This document shows, one piece after another, positions 49,736 through 60,510 of a stretch of 64,000 nucleotides of DNA (positions are counted from its first letter, which is position 1; the number at the start of each line of letters is the position of its first letter). The stretch spans positions 3,875,419 through 3,939,418 of the forward strand of contig NZ_CP053069.1 of NCBI RefSeq assembly GCF_013003965.1. Direction: 5' to 3'. Under the pieces are notes generated by a model that was given only the letters and a program-made list of their open reading frames with translations, did not search any database and was not told the DNA's origin. Both the position numbers and the translations under genes were made by a program. This DNA is from Usitatibacter rugosus (GTDB taxonomy: Bacteria > Pseudomonadota > Gammaproteobacteria > Burkholderiales > Usitatibacteraceae).

Positions 49736-49741
49736 TATACT
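49736..49741 (+). promoter_or_regulatory. Possible -10 box of a leaderless regulator transcript
   Basis: TATACT ends 7 bases before the GTG start of the sigma54-type regulator at 49749. No -35 box with good match and no Shine-Dalgarno are seen. If used, the mRNA would start at or next to the start codon. Confidence 0.35.
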
Positions 49742-49748
49742 GCCCGGT

Positions 49749-51179
<1,431 letters not shown>

Positions 51180-51195
51180 CGCCCGCGAGAACACG

Positions 51196-52641
51196 ATGAC
51201 GATGTACCTCGAGCATTTCGGGTTGCGCGAAGCCCCCTTCCGCATCACCCCCCACACCGAGTTCTTCTTCTCGGGCGCCAATCGCGGCGCCACGCTCGAG
51301 GCGTTGCTCTACGCCATCACCGCCGGCGAAGGCATGGTGAAGGTCACGGGCGAGGTGGGCAGCGGCAAGACCATGCTCTGCCGCGTGCTGATGGAGCGGC
51401 TGCCCGAGAAGGTCGAGACCATCTACCTCGCGGTGCCCAGCCTCTCGCGCGACGAGATGCTCGCCGCCATCGCGGCCGACCTCGGCATCGAGACGGCCGG
51501 CGCCAACACCACCAAGCTCGTGAAGCTGCTGCAGGACAAGCTGATCGAGGTGCACGCGGACGGCAAGCAGGTCGTCGCGCTGATCGACGAGGCGCATGCG
51601 ATGCCGCTCGCCACGCTCGAGGAGGTGCGCCTGCTCTCCAACCTCGAGACCAACAAGGAAAAGCTGCTGCAGCTCGTGCTGTTCGGCCAGCCCGAGCTCG
51701 ACGCGCACCTCGCCCTGCCCAGCATGCGGCAGCTGAAGGAGCGCATCACGCACGCATTCGATCTCGCGCCGCTGCCGCCGCGCGACGTGAAGGACTACGT
51801 GAATTTCCGCCTGCGCCAGGCCGGCTACCACGGGCCCGACCTCTTCGGCACGGAGGCGCTCGCGATCATCGCCGACGCGTCCGAGGGCCTCACGCGGCGC
51901 ATCAACATCTACGCCGACAAGACCCTCCTCGCCGCTTTCGCCGCGGGCACGCACACCGTGAGCCCCGACCACGCGCGCGCGGCGGTTTCGGACACGCAGA
52001 TCGTGGTCACGCGGCGCTCGCCACGCAAGGCCATCGGGGTGGCCGCGGCCCTCGGCCTCGTCGTGGGCATCGCGATCGGCTATTTCGCCGCACAGCACGG
52101 AGGTCCCGTGCCGTCGGAGGCCGTCGCGGCCCGCAATGGCGCGGCCGTGTCGCCTGCCGCCTCGCCCGCGGCCGACAAGCCCGCGACGACGGCTCCTGCC
52201 GCATCGCCCGCCGAGTCGAAGACAGCCGAATCCCGGACCGCGAGCGCGAAGCCGGCGAACGCATCCGAGGCGCGCCCCGCAGCGCCCGCGGAAGTCGGTG
52301 ACGCGGTGGGCGCGCGCCTCGCCGCAGGCAAGCAGCTCCTCGAGGGCAGCGCGACCGGGGGCTACGGCGTGCAGCTGATGGTCACCGACGCGCGCGAGAA
52401 GACCTACCTCGAGAACTACCTCGTCGAAGTGGGCCGCACGCTCAAGCCCGAGACGCTCTACCTCTTCCCCGCCGGATCGCGCGAGGCACCGCGCATCGGC
52501 GTGCTGTACGGCGCGTTTCCCGAGCGCGCCGAGGCCGTGGCCGCGCTGGACGCGATGCCCGAGACGCTGAAACAGTTCCGTCCGTACGTGCGGCCGCTCG
52601 ACGGCTTGCGCGAAGACGTGCGCCGCACCGACCGGCGCTGA
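51196..52641 (+). CDS. mshM: MshM/GspA-type AAA ATPase with C-terminal SPOR-like domain
   Basis: 481 residues from MTMYLEHFGLREAPF. AAA domain: Walker A GEVGSGKT (52-59), Walker B VALIDEAH (127-134). A membrane segment at about 280-298 is followed by an Ala/Pro-rich linker (310-366) and a C-terminal domain (388-466) resembling SPOR peptidoglycan-binding domains. GspA/ExeA helps secretins pass or assemble in the cell wall; this fits the secretin gene next door. A second ATG six bases on is also possible. Confidence 0.85.
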   Translation: MTMYLEHFGLREAPFRITPHTEFFFSGANRGATLEALLYAITAGEGMVKVTGEVGSGKTMLCRVLMERLPEKVETIYLAVPSLSRDEMLAAIAADLGIETAGANTTKLVKLLQDKLIEVHADGKQVVALIDEAHAMPLATLEEVRLLSNLETNKEKLLQLVLFGQPELDAHLALPSMRQLKERITHAFDLAPLPPRDVKDYVNFRLRQAGYHGPDLFGTEALAIIADASEGLTRRINIYADKTLLAAFAAGTHTVSPDHARAAVSDTQIVVTRRSPRKAIGVAAALGLVVGIAIGYFAAQHGGPVPSEAVAARNGAAVSPAASPAADKPATTAPAASPAESKTAESRTASAKPANASEARPAAPAEVGDAVGARLAAGKQLLEGSATGGYGVQLMVTDAREKTYLENYLVEVGRTLKPETLYLFPAGSREAPRIGVLYGAFPERAEAVAALDAMPETLKQFRPYVRPLDGLREDVRRTDRR

Positions 52642-52669
52642 AATCGCCACGTTTCGGGGGGGTTTTTCG

Positions 52670-52698
52670 TTGCGTTTCCCCCGGGGGTAGGCTATAAA
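52670..52698 (+). promoter_or_regulatory. Sigma70 promoter of the secretin operon
   Basis: TTGCGT (52670-52675) and TATAAA (52693-52698) are 17 bases apart, in the 116-base gap before the secretin. The predicted 5' leader is about 50 bases and has no obvious Shine-Dalgarno. The spacer contains CCCCCGGGGG. It would drive the downstream cluster independently of the regulator. Confidence 0.65.
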
Positions 52699-52757
52699 GT
52701 AGGTGTAAGGCGCTTTCTATTCATAAAACAATCACTTACGCCCACGAAACCTGCCCC

Positions 52758-54656
52758 ATGCGCCGTTTTGTCGCGCCCCTGACCGCACTGCTTGTCGTGC
52801 TCGGAGGTTGTGGCACGCAACCGATCGCGCAACCGGACGCCCACCTCGTTGTCGCTCCGCCCGTCGGAGCCGCCACCCAGATCCCCCAGCCGGTCCGAGC
52901 CGTCCCCCTGCCGCCGCCGCCCGAGTCGCGCCCGATGGACCTCCGCTATTCGGTCGTCGTGGCCAACCAGAGCGTCCGGGATGTCCTGCTCGCCATCGCC
53001 CGCGACACCAGCATCAACTTCGACATCCATCCGGGGGTCGAGGGCGCCATCACGCTGAACGCCATCGACCAGACCCTCCCCCAGATCCTGAACCGCATCC
53101 AGAAGCAGGTGGACATCCGCTGGGAACACGAGGGCCAGACGATCAGCGTCATGCCCGACTCGCCCTACCTCAAGAGCTATCGCGTCGACTACGTGAACAT
53201 GTCGCGCGACGTGACCGGCACGATCGGCGTGCAGAGCCAGGTCGTGGGGCCCGGCTCGGGATCGTCGGGCAGCACCGGCGGCTCGTCGTCGGGCTACTCG
53301 AGCTCCTCGTCGCAGAACAGCTCGCTCATGAAGGTCGAGCTCACGCAGAAGAACCGCTTCTGGGAAACACTCGAGCGCAACATCAAGGACATGCTGCGCG
53401 AGACGGACAAGCAGCTTCCCGAAGGCAGCACCGAGACATTCGTGCAGGGCCGCGCCACCGGCCAGCCCGCGCGGGCCGTGCGCCGCACGCCGTCCAATGC
53501 CGCAACGGTGCCCGGCGCCGCGGGCACGGTGGCTTCCGTGACGGCCGAGGCCCCGAACCCCCAGACCGCCGAGTACACCGAGTCTCGCCTCACCTTCCGC
53601 GAGGCCGCGTCGGTGATCGTGAATCCCGAGACCGGCATCCTCACCGTGCGCGCCACCGGCCGGCAGCACGAGCGCGTCGGTGAGTTCATCACGCAGGTGA
53701 CCGGTTCCGCGCGCCGCCAGGTGATGATCGAGGCCACGGTGGTCGAGGTGCTGCTCTCCGACCAGTACCAGTCGGGGGTGGACTGGTCCTCGCTCGCCCT
53801 GGACGGCCTGGGCTACTCGTTCCGCCAGAGCCTCACCACCACCAACCTCGCCGCGCCGAATCCGTTCTTCTCGGCGACGTACAACAACCCCAACGCCCCG
53901 CTGGGCGGCTCGATCTCGGGCACCGTGAAGCTGCTCGACACCTTCGGCAAGACGCGCGTGCTGTCCAGCCCGAAGATCATGGCGTTGAACAACCAGACCG
54001 CGATCCTCAAGGTGGTCGACAACCGCGTCTACTTCACGATCACCGCGCAGGTCACGCCGGGCAACACCAACGCCAATGCGATCATCGTGTACACCTCGAC
54101 GCAGAACGTGGTGCCGGTGGGCTTCGTGATGAACGTGACGCCGCAGATCAGCGAGAACGACGTCGTGGTCCTCAACGTGCGCCCCTCGATCTCGCGGATC
54201 ATCGGCTACGTGAACGACCCGAACCCGGACCTCGCGCGCGCCAACGTGCAGAGCCGCATTCCCGAGATCCAGTCGCGCGAGTTCGAATCGGTGCTGCGCG
54301 TGTCGAGCGGCCAGACCGCGATCCTGGGCGGCCTCATGCAGGACAGCTTCGAGGGCAACCGCACCGGCGTGCCCATCGTCTCGCGCATCCCCATCTTCGG
54401 CGACGCCTTCGCGTACCGCGACGACACCTCGAAGAAGAGCGAGCTCGTGATCTTCCTGCGCCCGATCGTCGTGCGCGAGGGCACCGTCGAGGGCGACCTC
54501 CCGGGCTACTCGCGCTACCTCCCTGGCACGGAGTTCTTCCGCGACACGCAGGGCCCCGTCCCCGCGTTCGACGAGGCGATGAAGCGCATGGAAGAGCGCA
54601 AGTACGACCTCACGCCCAACCCGGTGGTGCCGCCCCCGCCAGGAGGCCAGCCGTGA
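52758..54656 (+). CDS. mshL: MshL-type secretin lipoprotein
   Basis: 632 residues. N-terminal lipoprotein signal with lipobox LGGC (C18). STN-like/N0 domain (about 60-110), a Ser/Gly-rich low-complexity loop (about 155-185), N-domain and the secretin domain to about residue 595, with the hallmark VPIVSRIPIFGDAFAYR. It forms the outer-membrane pore for a pilus or pseudopilus. The tail is Pro/Gly-rich. The stop overlaps the next GTG. Confidence 0.92.
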   Translation: MRRFVAPLTALLVVLGGCGTQPIAQPDAHLVVAPPVGAATQIPQPVRAVPLPPPPESRPMDLRYSVVVANQSVRDVLLAIARDTSINFDIHPGVEGAITLNAIDQTLPQILNRIQKQVDIRWEHEGQTISVMPDSPYLKSYRVDYVNMSRDVTGTIGVQSQVVGPGSGSSGSTGGSSSGYSSSSSQNSSLMKVELTQKNRFWETLERNIKDMLRETDKQLPEGSTETFVQGRATGQPARAVRRTPSNAATVPGAAGTVASVTAEAPNPQTAEYTESRLTFREAASVIVNPETGILTVRATGRQHERVGEFITQVTGSARRQVMIEATVVEVLLSDQYQSGVDWSSLALDGLGYSFRQSLTTTNLAAPNPFFSATYNNPNAPLGGSISGTVKLLDTFGKTRVLSSPKIMALNNQTAILKVVDNRVYFTITAQVTPGNTNANAIIVYTSTQNVVPVGFVMNVTPQISENDVVVLNVRPSISRIIGYVNDPNPDLARANVQSRIPEIQSREFESVLRVSSGQTAILGGLMQDSFEGNRTGVPIVSRIPIFGDAFAYRDDTSKKSELVIFLRPIVVREGTVEGDLPGYSRYLPGTEFFRDTQGPVPAFDEAMKRMEERKYDLTPNPVVPPPPGGQP

Positions 54657-55942
54657 GCCTCCTGCTCGACGCCCTCAAGCGCGCCGAGCAGGAAAAGCTC
54701 GCTCGCCAAGGCGAACCCGCGAGCGCGAAACCCGCGGCCGAGCCGCCTCTGTCGCGCAGCACCGCGGCCTTCGAGCTCGAGTCGATGGAATCCGCGCGCG
54801 CTTCGATGCTCATGCCGGCCTCCGGGCCCGCGTTCTCCTCGACATCGTCCACGGCCCAACCCGCCGCGCCGGCCGCGGGCGACCGCGCCAATGCGCAGGC
54901 GATCTTCGCCGCGAAGGTGCCGCGCCCGGCCCAGGGCGCGCCGTCCAAGGCCCCGCTCTTCGTCGGCGCCGCGGTGATCGTGATGCTGATCATCGCCGGC
55001 GGCGCCTACGTGTGGCTGCAGCTGAACGCCATCAACACACCGCGCCAAGCATCGCCCGCACGCCCTTCCGCGCCGCCGCCCGTCACGTCCTCTTCGGTGA
55101 TCCGCAACGTGACGCCGATCACGTCGCTGCCGGCCCCCGTCGAGCCGCCCGCCCCGTTGATGCCGCCCGCGGCACCGGTGCCGCCGCCGGCCAGCGGCGT
55201 GGCGCCAGGATCAGCCCCGCGCGCGCGCAGCGAGACCGCGGCCGCCGGTTCGAACCGCGCCCCGGTCCCGACGAACAACGCGGACACCGCCGTCGCCGGC
55301 CTGCTGCAGGAAAACGCGCAGCGCTCCACCGCGCCGCCCGGGCCGGTCCGCCTCGCGAAGTCGGCCGAGCAACCCCGCGTCGCGAACGACGTGAGCGCGG
55401 GCTACGAGTGGCTCGTGCGCGGCAACCTCGACGCCGCGCGCCGCAGCTACCTCGCGGCTCTCGCCTCCGACCCCAACAGCATCGATGCGCTGCTGGGCCT
55501 GGCCACGATCGACGCCCGCTCCGGCGAGCGCGCCGCCGCCGCGCGCGGCTATCGACGCGTGCTCACGGCCGATCCACGCAACACCGCCGCCCTGGCAGGT
55601 CTCGCCGCCGTCTCCGACTATTCGCGCCCCGAGGCGCTCGAGTCGAGCCTCCAGGCCGACATCCAGCGCTACCCGAACAGCGCTCCGCTGCAGGTCGCGC
55701 TCGGCAACCTCTACGCCTCTCAGCGGCGCTGGACCGAGGCGCAGTCCGTCTACTTCGAGGCGCACCGGCTCGAGCCCGACAACGCCGACGTGCTCTTCAA
55801 CCTCGCGGTCGCGCTGGATAACCTGAAGCAGCCGCGCCTCGCCGCCGAGTACTACGGCCGAGCGCTCGCGCAAGCGAACGGCCGCCCCGTGCAATTCGAC
55901 ACGCGCGCGGCCGAGCGCCGCGCCGCGGACCTGAGGCGCTAG
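54653..55942 (+). CDS. mshN: MshN-like TPR protein
   Basis: 429 residues from GTG overlapping the secretin stop (GTGA). Short cytoplasmic N-terminus (MSLLLDALKRAEQEK, a common start for GspB/MshN-type proteins), membrane segment at about 101-123, Pro/Ala-rich periplasmic linker (125-240), then tetratricopeptide-type repeats (about 250-420). MshN is thought to help pilus assembly in the MSHA system. Confidence 0.82.
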   Translation: MSLLLDALKRAEQEKLARQGEPASAKPAAEPPLSRSTAAFELESMESARASMLMPASGPAFSSTSSTAQPAAPAAGDRANAQAIFAAKVPRPAQGAPSKAPLFVGAAVIVMLIIAGGAYVWLQLNAINTPRQASPARPSAPPPVTSSSVIRNVTPITSLPAPVEPPAPLMPPAAPVPPPASGVAPGSAPRARSETAAAGSNRAPVPTNNADTAVAGLLQENAQRSTAPPGPVRLAKSAEQPRVANDVSAGYEWLVRGNLDAARRSYLAALASDPNSIDALLGLATIDARSGERAAAARGYRRVLTADPRNTAALAGLAAVSDYSRPEALESSLQADIQRYPNSAPLQVALGNLYASQRRWTEAQSVYFEAHRLEPDNADVLFNLAVALDNLKQPRLAAEYYGRALAQANGRPVQFDTRAAERRAADLRR

Positions 55943-55946
55943 GACC

Positions 55947-57659
55947 ATGGGCTCCCTCCAACCCCCGATCGCGCAGGTCCCGCTGGGCCAGACGCTGCTC
56001 ACCAAGGGCATCATCAGCCAGGACCAGCTGAACATCGCCCTCACGGAGCAGAAGAAGTTCAAGTCGCCGCTGGGCAAGGTGCTCGTGACGCTGGGCTTCG
56101 TGACCGAGGCCACGATCCGCGACATCCTCTCGGAGACGCTGGGCCAGGTGTCGATCGACCTGGAGAACACCATCGTCGACCCGGCCGCGATCGCGCTCGT
56201 GCCCAAGGACATGGCGCGCAGGTACCACGTGCTGCCGGTGAGCTACGACCTCGAGAAGAAGACGCTGCTGATCGCCGTCTCGGATCCGGCCAACGTCGTG
56301 GCCCTGGACCAGATCCGCGCCCTCGCCCGCGAGGAGCTGCGCATCGAGCAGGTGCTGGCGCGCGAATCCGACATCACCATCGGCATCGAGCACCACTACG
56401 GCTTCGAGCTCTCGATCGACGGGATCCTGAACGAGATCGAGACCGGCGAGATCGACTACCAGTCGCTCGCCACCGACTTCGACGAGTACTCGCAGCCGGT
56501 CGTGCGACTGGTCGACGCGCTGCTGAACGACGCGGTGAAGAGGAACGCCTCCGACATCCACTTCGAGCCCGAGCAGGGGTTCCTGCGCATCCGCTACCGG
56601 ATCGACGGCGTGCTGCGCCAGATCCGCTCGCTGCACAAGAACTACTGGGCCGCGATGGTGGTCCGACTCAAGGTGATGAGCAACATGAACATCGCCGAGA
56701 CCCGCGCGCCGCAGGACGGGCGCATCTCGCTCATGCTTTCGGGCCACCAGGTCGACTTCCGCGTGTCGTCCCAGCCGACGACGCACGGCGAGAACCTCGT
56801 GCTGCGCATCCTCGACCGCGACAAGGGCATCGTGCCCATCGACGACCTGGGCCTGGCCCCCGACGACCAGAAGACGCTGAAGCTCATGCTGGCGCGTCCC
56901 GAGGGCATCATCCTCGTCACCGGCCCCACGGGCTCGGGCAAGACGACCACGCTCTACTCGATCCTGTCGTACATCAACACCGAGGGCATCAACATCATGA
57001 CCCTCGAGGATCCGGTGGAATACCCGATGGCGATGATCCGCCAGACCTCGGTGAACGAGGTCGTGAAGCTGGACTTCGCGAGCGGCATCCGCTCGATGAT
57101 GCGGCAGGATCCGGACGTCATCCTCGTGGGCGAGATCCGCGACCAGGAGACGGCCGAGATGGCCTTCCGCGCCGCGATGACGGGCCACCAGGTCTACTCC
57201 ACGCTGCACACCAATTCCTCGATCGGCGCCATCCCGCGCCTGATGGATCTCGGCGTGCTCCCCGACATCATGGCCGGCAACATCATCGGCGTGATCGCCC
57301 AGCGCCTGCTGCGCCGGCTCTGCGCGCACTGCAAGGCCCCCACCGCGCCGGATCCAGGGACGCGCCGCATCCTCGGCATGGCGGAGGACGACGCACGGCC
57401 GGTCTACCAGGCCGTGGGCTGCGCCCGCTGCGACAACATCGGCTACCGCGGCCGCGCGGCGCTGATGGAGCTCTTCAAGCTCGACGCCGAAATCGACGAG
57501 CTGATCGCGCGCCGGGCCACGGGACGCGAGATCCGCGCGGCGGCCACGGCCAGGGGCTTCCGCACGCTCGCCGACGATGCGATCAGCCGCGTCCTGCAGG
57601 GCCACACCAGCCTGGACGAAATCTCGCGCGTGGTCGACCTGACCGACCGCGTGATCTAG
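55947..57659 (+). CDS. mshE: MshE/GspE-type assembly ATPase
   Basis: 570 residues. MshEN/T2SSE N-domain (about 10-150), then the ATPase: Walker A GPTGSGKT (326-333), Asp box IMTLEDPVEY, Walker B DVILVGEIRD, and a zinc-type CAHC ... CARC motif near residues 455-495. It powers pilin polymerisation. The N-domain has PLGQTLL where c-di-GMP-binding MshE has Arg-Leu-Gly. It lies 4 bases after mshN. Confidence 0.93.
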   Translation: MGSLQPPIAQVPLGQTLLTKGIISQDQLNIALTEQKKFKSPLGKVLVTLGFVTEATIRDILSETLGQVSIDLENTIVDPAAIALVPKDMARRYHVLPVSYDLEKKTLLIAVSDPANVVALDQIRALAREELRIEQVLARESDITIGIEHHYGFELSIDGILNEIETGEIDYQSLATDFDEYSQPVVRLVDALLNDAVKRNASDIHFEPEQGFLRIRYRIDGVLRQIRSLHKNYWAAMVVRLKVMSNMNIAETRAPQDGRISLMLSGHQVDFRVSSQPTTHGENLVLRILDRDKGIVPIDDLGLAPDDQKTLKLMLARPEGIILVTGPTGSGKTTTLYSILSYINTEGINIMTLEDPVEYPMAMIRQTSVNEVVKLDFASGIRSMMRQDPDVILVGEIRDQETAEMAFRAAMTGHQVYSTLHTNSSIGAIPRLMDLGVLPDIMAGNIIGVIAQRLLRRLCAHCKAPTAPDPGTRRILGMAEDDARPVYQAVGCARCDNIGYRGRAALMELFKLDAEIDELIARRATGREIRAAATARGFRTLADDAISRVLQGHTSLDEISRVVDLTDRVI

Positions 57660-57675
57660 GCAAGGACGCTCCGCC

Positions 57676-58887
57676 GTGGCGCTCTTCGCCTACCGCGCGG
57701 TCGACGCCGAAGGCAACCTCTCGTCGGGCAACCTCGACGCGGTCAACTCGGTCGACCTCGAGCTTCGCCTCAAGCGCCTGGGCCTCGACCTCGTCACGTT
57801 CGAAGCCGCGAGGAAGAGCGTCGCGGCTCGCACGCGGCGCGTCTCGCGCGAAGAGCTGATCACCTTCTGCTTCCACCTCTCGCAGCTGCTGCGCGCCGGC
57901 GTGAACATCCTCGAGGCGCTGACCGATCTCCGCGATTCGCTCGAGAACGCGGGCTTCAAGCAGGTGGTGGCGAGCCTGATCGAGGACATCGAGGGCGGCC
58001 AGAAGCTCTCCGAGGCGATGGCCCACCATCCGTACATCTTCGACGGCGTGTTCGTCTCGCTCGTCTCCGCCGGAGAGAAGAGCGGCAACCTCACCGAGGT
58101 CCTGGACGAGCTCTCCGAGAACATCAAGTGGCAGGACGAAATGTCGAGCCAGGCGAAGAAGGCGCTCGTCTACCCCGCCATCGTGTTCGTGGTCGTGATC
58201 GCCGTGATCTTCGTGCTGATGACCTTCCTCGTTCCGCAGCTCGCCTCGGCCTTCAAGACGCTCTCGCCCAAGCTGCCGAAGGAAACCGAGGCCCTGCTCT
58301 TCATCTCCTCGGTGTTCGTGCGCTGGTGGTACCTGCTGTTGGGCATCCCCTTCGTCGCGGCCGCCGCGGTGTGGATCATGTCGCGCACCGACGACCGCAC
58401 CCGGCGCAGGATCGACCTCGTCGCGCTCAAGATCCCGGTGCTGGGGCCGATCCGGCAGAAGATCATCCTCGCGCGCTTCTCGACCTTCTTCGCCATGCTC
58501 TACCGCTCGGGCATCAGCGTGCTGGAGTGCATCTCCATCTGCGAGAAGATCGTCGGCAACCGCGTGATGGAGGAGGGCCTGCAGCGCGTGGGCCGCGGCA
58601 TCTCCGAAGGCCAGGGCATCACCCAGGCCTTCACCGCGACCAAGCTCTTCCCGCCGCTCGTGATCCGGATGCTCCGCGTGGGCGAGTCCACGGGCGGCCT
58701 CGACTCGGCGCTGCTCAACGTGAGCTACTTCTACAACCGCCAGGTGCGCGAGAGCATCGCGCGCATGCAGCAGCTGCTCGGGCCCGCGACCACCGTGGTG
58801 CTGGGCGTGCTGATCGGCGGCATCCTCTACGCCGTGTTCCTGCCGATCTACGACGTCATCGGCAACATCGGCAAGACGATGCGCTAG
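57676..58887 (+). CDS. mshG: MshG/GspF-type inner membrane platform protein
   Basis: 403 residues from GTG. Two T2SF domains (about 65-185 and 270-390) and three membrane segments (about 170-190, 215-235 and 370-392). It is the rotary platform that partners the assembly ATPase. It lies 16 bases after mshE and 3 before the next gene. Confidence 0.93.
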   Translation: MALFAYRAVDAEGNLSSGNLDAVNSVDLELRLKRLGLDLVTFEAARKSVAARTRRVSREELITFCFHLSQLLRAGVNILEALTDLRDSLENAGFKQVVASLIEDIEGGQKLSEAMAHHPYIFDGVFVSLVSAGEKSGNLTEVLDELSENIKWQDEMSSQAKKALVYPAIVFVVVIAVIFVLMTFLVPQLASAFKTLSPKLPKETEALLFISSVFVRWWYLLLGIPFVAAAAVWIMSRTDDRTRRRIDLVALKIPVLGPIRQKIILARFSTFFAMLYRSGISVLECISICEKIVGNRVMEEGLQRVGRGISEGQGITQAFTATKLFPPLVIRMLRVGESTGGLDSALLNVSYFYNRQVRESIARMQQLLGPATTVVLGVLIGGILYAVFLPIYDVIGNIGKTMR

Positions 58888-58890
58888 CCC

Positions 58891-60510
58891 ATGGCGAGCC
58901 ACTTCCTCTACCTCACGAACACGCGCATGGTGAGCCTCACCGCGCGCGGCGGGCGGCTCGTGGCGCGCCGCGAGTTCGCCGTGTCGGGCGAGGGCATGGA
59001 GGACTTCGAGCGCCACCTGCGCACCATGCAGGACGTGCCGACCCACATCATCACCGACCTCGCCGAGGAGGACTTCCGCCTCGACACGATCCCGCACGTG
59101 GGCGCACGCGACCGCGACCAGATCATCGCCCGCAAGGTCGGGCAGATCTTCCGCGGCACGCCCTACAAGTACGCGATGCAGCTCGGCCGCGAGACCGAGG
59201 GCCGGCGCGACGACCGCGTGCTCTACACCGCGATCACCAACCCCGAGGTGCTGCGCCCGTGGCTCGAGGCGATCGAGCGCCTGCACGCGCCGCTCGCCGG
59301 CATCCACTCGGCGGCGGTGTTCAGCGGCAACCTGCTCGCCGCGCTCGACCTCGTGTTCCCCCACGCGCTGCTCGTGACGTTCACGCCCGGCGAGGCGGTG
59401 CGCCAGACGTATTTCCGCGACCGCGAGATCCGCTTCTCGCGCCTCACGCCCGTCGACCTCGAGGAAGGCCAGTCGCTGGGCGCGATGCTGGCGGAGGAAA
59501 CGACGCGCACCTGGCAGTACCTGGACAGCCTCCGCCACTTCGGGGCGCAGGACCGCCTCGAGGTCTGCGTGCTGGTGCACCCGAAGGACCGCCCCGCCAT
59601 CGAGCCGGCGCTGCGCGACTTCGCGCAGATCCAGTACCGCCTCCTCGACATCGAGCAGGTCGCGGCCAAGCTGGGGCTGAAGCCCCCGCCGCTCGGCTCC
59701 TCCGCGGAGGAAGTGCTGGTGCACCTGTTCCTGCGCCGGCCGGTGCCCAACCACTTCGCCTCGCCCGAGCTGCGCACGGATGCCACGCGCCGCCGCGCCC
59801 GGCTGCTGATCAACCAGGTCTCGGTCGCCGTGCTGGTGGGCGGTGTCGCCTGGGGCGGCTACGTCGCGAGCCGCGTGATCGACGCGGATCGCATGGATTC
59901 GCGCTCCGCGCAGCAGCTGCAGTCCCTCAACCGCGAGTACGACGAGATCGTGCGCTCGCTGCCATCGCGCGGCGTGGGCGGCGCCGCGATGCGCGATTCG
60001 GTGGCTTTCTACAACAACAGCATCCGCGGCTATCCGACGCTCACCGACTTCCTCTTCCCGATCTCGGAAGTGATGGCCGCGCACCCGCGCGTGCGCCTGC
60101 TGCAGGTCGCGTGGCAGACGGCCAACGACGCAACGGCCACGCCCACCCTGCCGCCCACGAACCTGCGCAACACGCCGTCCGTGCGCACGCTGCGGCGGCC
60201 GGGCGAGGCGGCACCCGCCGCGGTTGCGCCCGAGAGCCCTGACGCGCCGTTCGCGAGCGGCCGCTTCCAGGTGGCGCTGCTCGAAGGCAGCGTGCGCGTC
60301 GACGGCGCCGACTTCCGCTCGGCCTTGGGCGAGGTCGACCAGCTCGCGGCCGACATCGCGAAGGTCCCGGGCTACAAGGCGATCGTCTCCGAGAGCCCGC
60401 TCGACATGCGCCCCGGCACGAGCGTGCAGGGACGCCTGGGTGAGACCGAGCCCACCTCCACCGAAGCCCGCTTCACGGTGCGCGTGGTGCGCGAACGGGC
60501 GGCGCCATGA
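58891..60510 (+). CDS. Pilus assembly inner-membrane protein (MshI/PilN-like)
   Basis: 539 residues. A cytoplasmic N-terminal half with two actin-like-type stretches (PilM/GspL-like; residues 1-290), one membrane segment (about 306-327), a coiled-coil/periplasmic ferredoxin-like part to the end. This composition matches the fused PilM-PilN or MshI role of linking platform to secretin. Family assignment rests on order and topology. It overlaps the next gene by 4 bases. Confidence 0.65.
   Translation: MASHFLYLTNTRMVSLTARGGRLVARREFAVSGEGMEDFERHLRTMQDVPTHIITDLAEEDFRLDTIPHVGARDRDQIIARKVGQIFRGTPYKYAMQLGRETEGRRDDRVLYTAITNPEVLRPWLEAIERLHAPLAGIHSAAVFSGNLLAALDLVFPHALLVTFTPGEAVRQTYFRDREIRFSRLTPVDLEEGQSLGAMLAEETTRTWQYLDSLRHFGAQDRLEVCVLVHPKDRPAIEPALRDFAQIQYRLLDIEQVAAKLGLKPPPLGSSAEEVLVHLFLRRPVPNHFASPELRTDATRRRARLLINQVSVAVLVGGVAWGGYVASRVIDADRMDSRSAQQLQSLNREYDEIVRSLPSRGVGGAAMRDSVAFYNNSIRGYPTLTDFLFPISEVMAAHPRVRLLQVAWQTANDATATPTLPPTNLRNTPSVRTLRRPGEAAPAAVAPESPDAPFASGRFQVALLEGSVRVDGADFRSALGEVDQLAADIAKVPGYKAIVSESPLDMRPGTSVQGRLGETEPTSTEARFTVRVVRERAAP

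Noticed and set aside
52790-54540. TGGCAC strings in the secretin gene as sigma54 promoters
   Set aside because: No GC at the correct -12 spacing, and they lie inside coding sequence.
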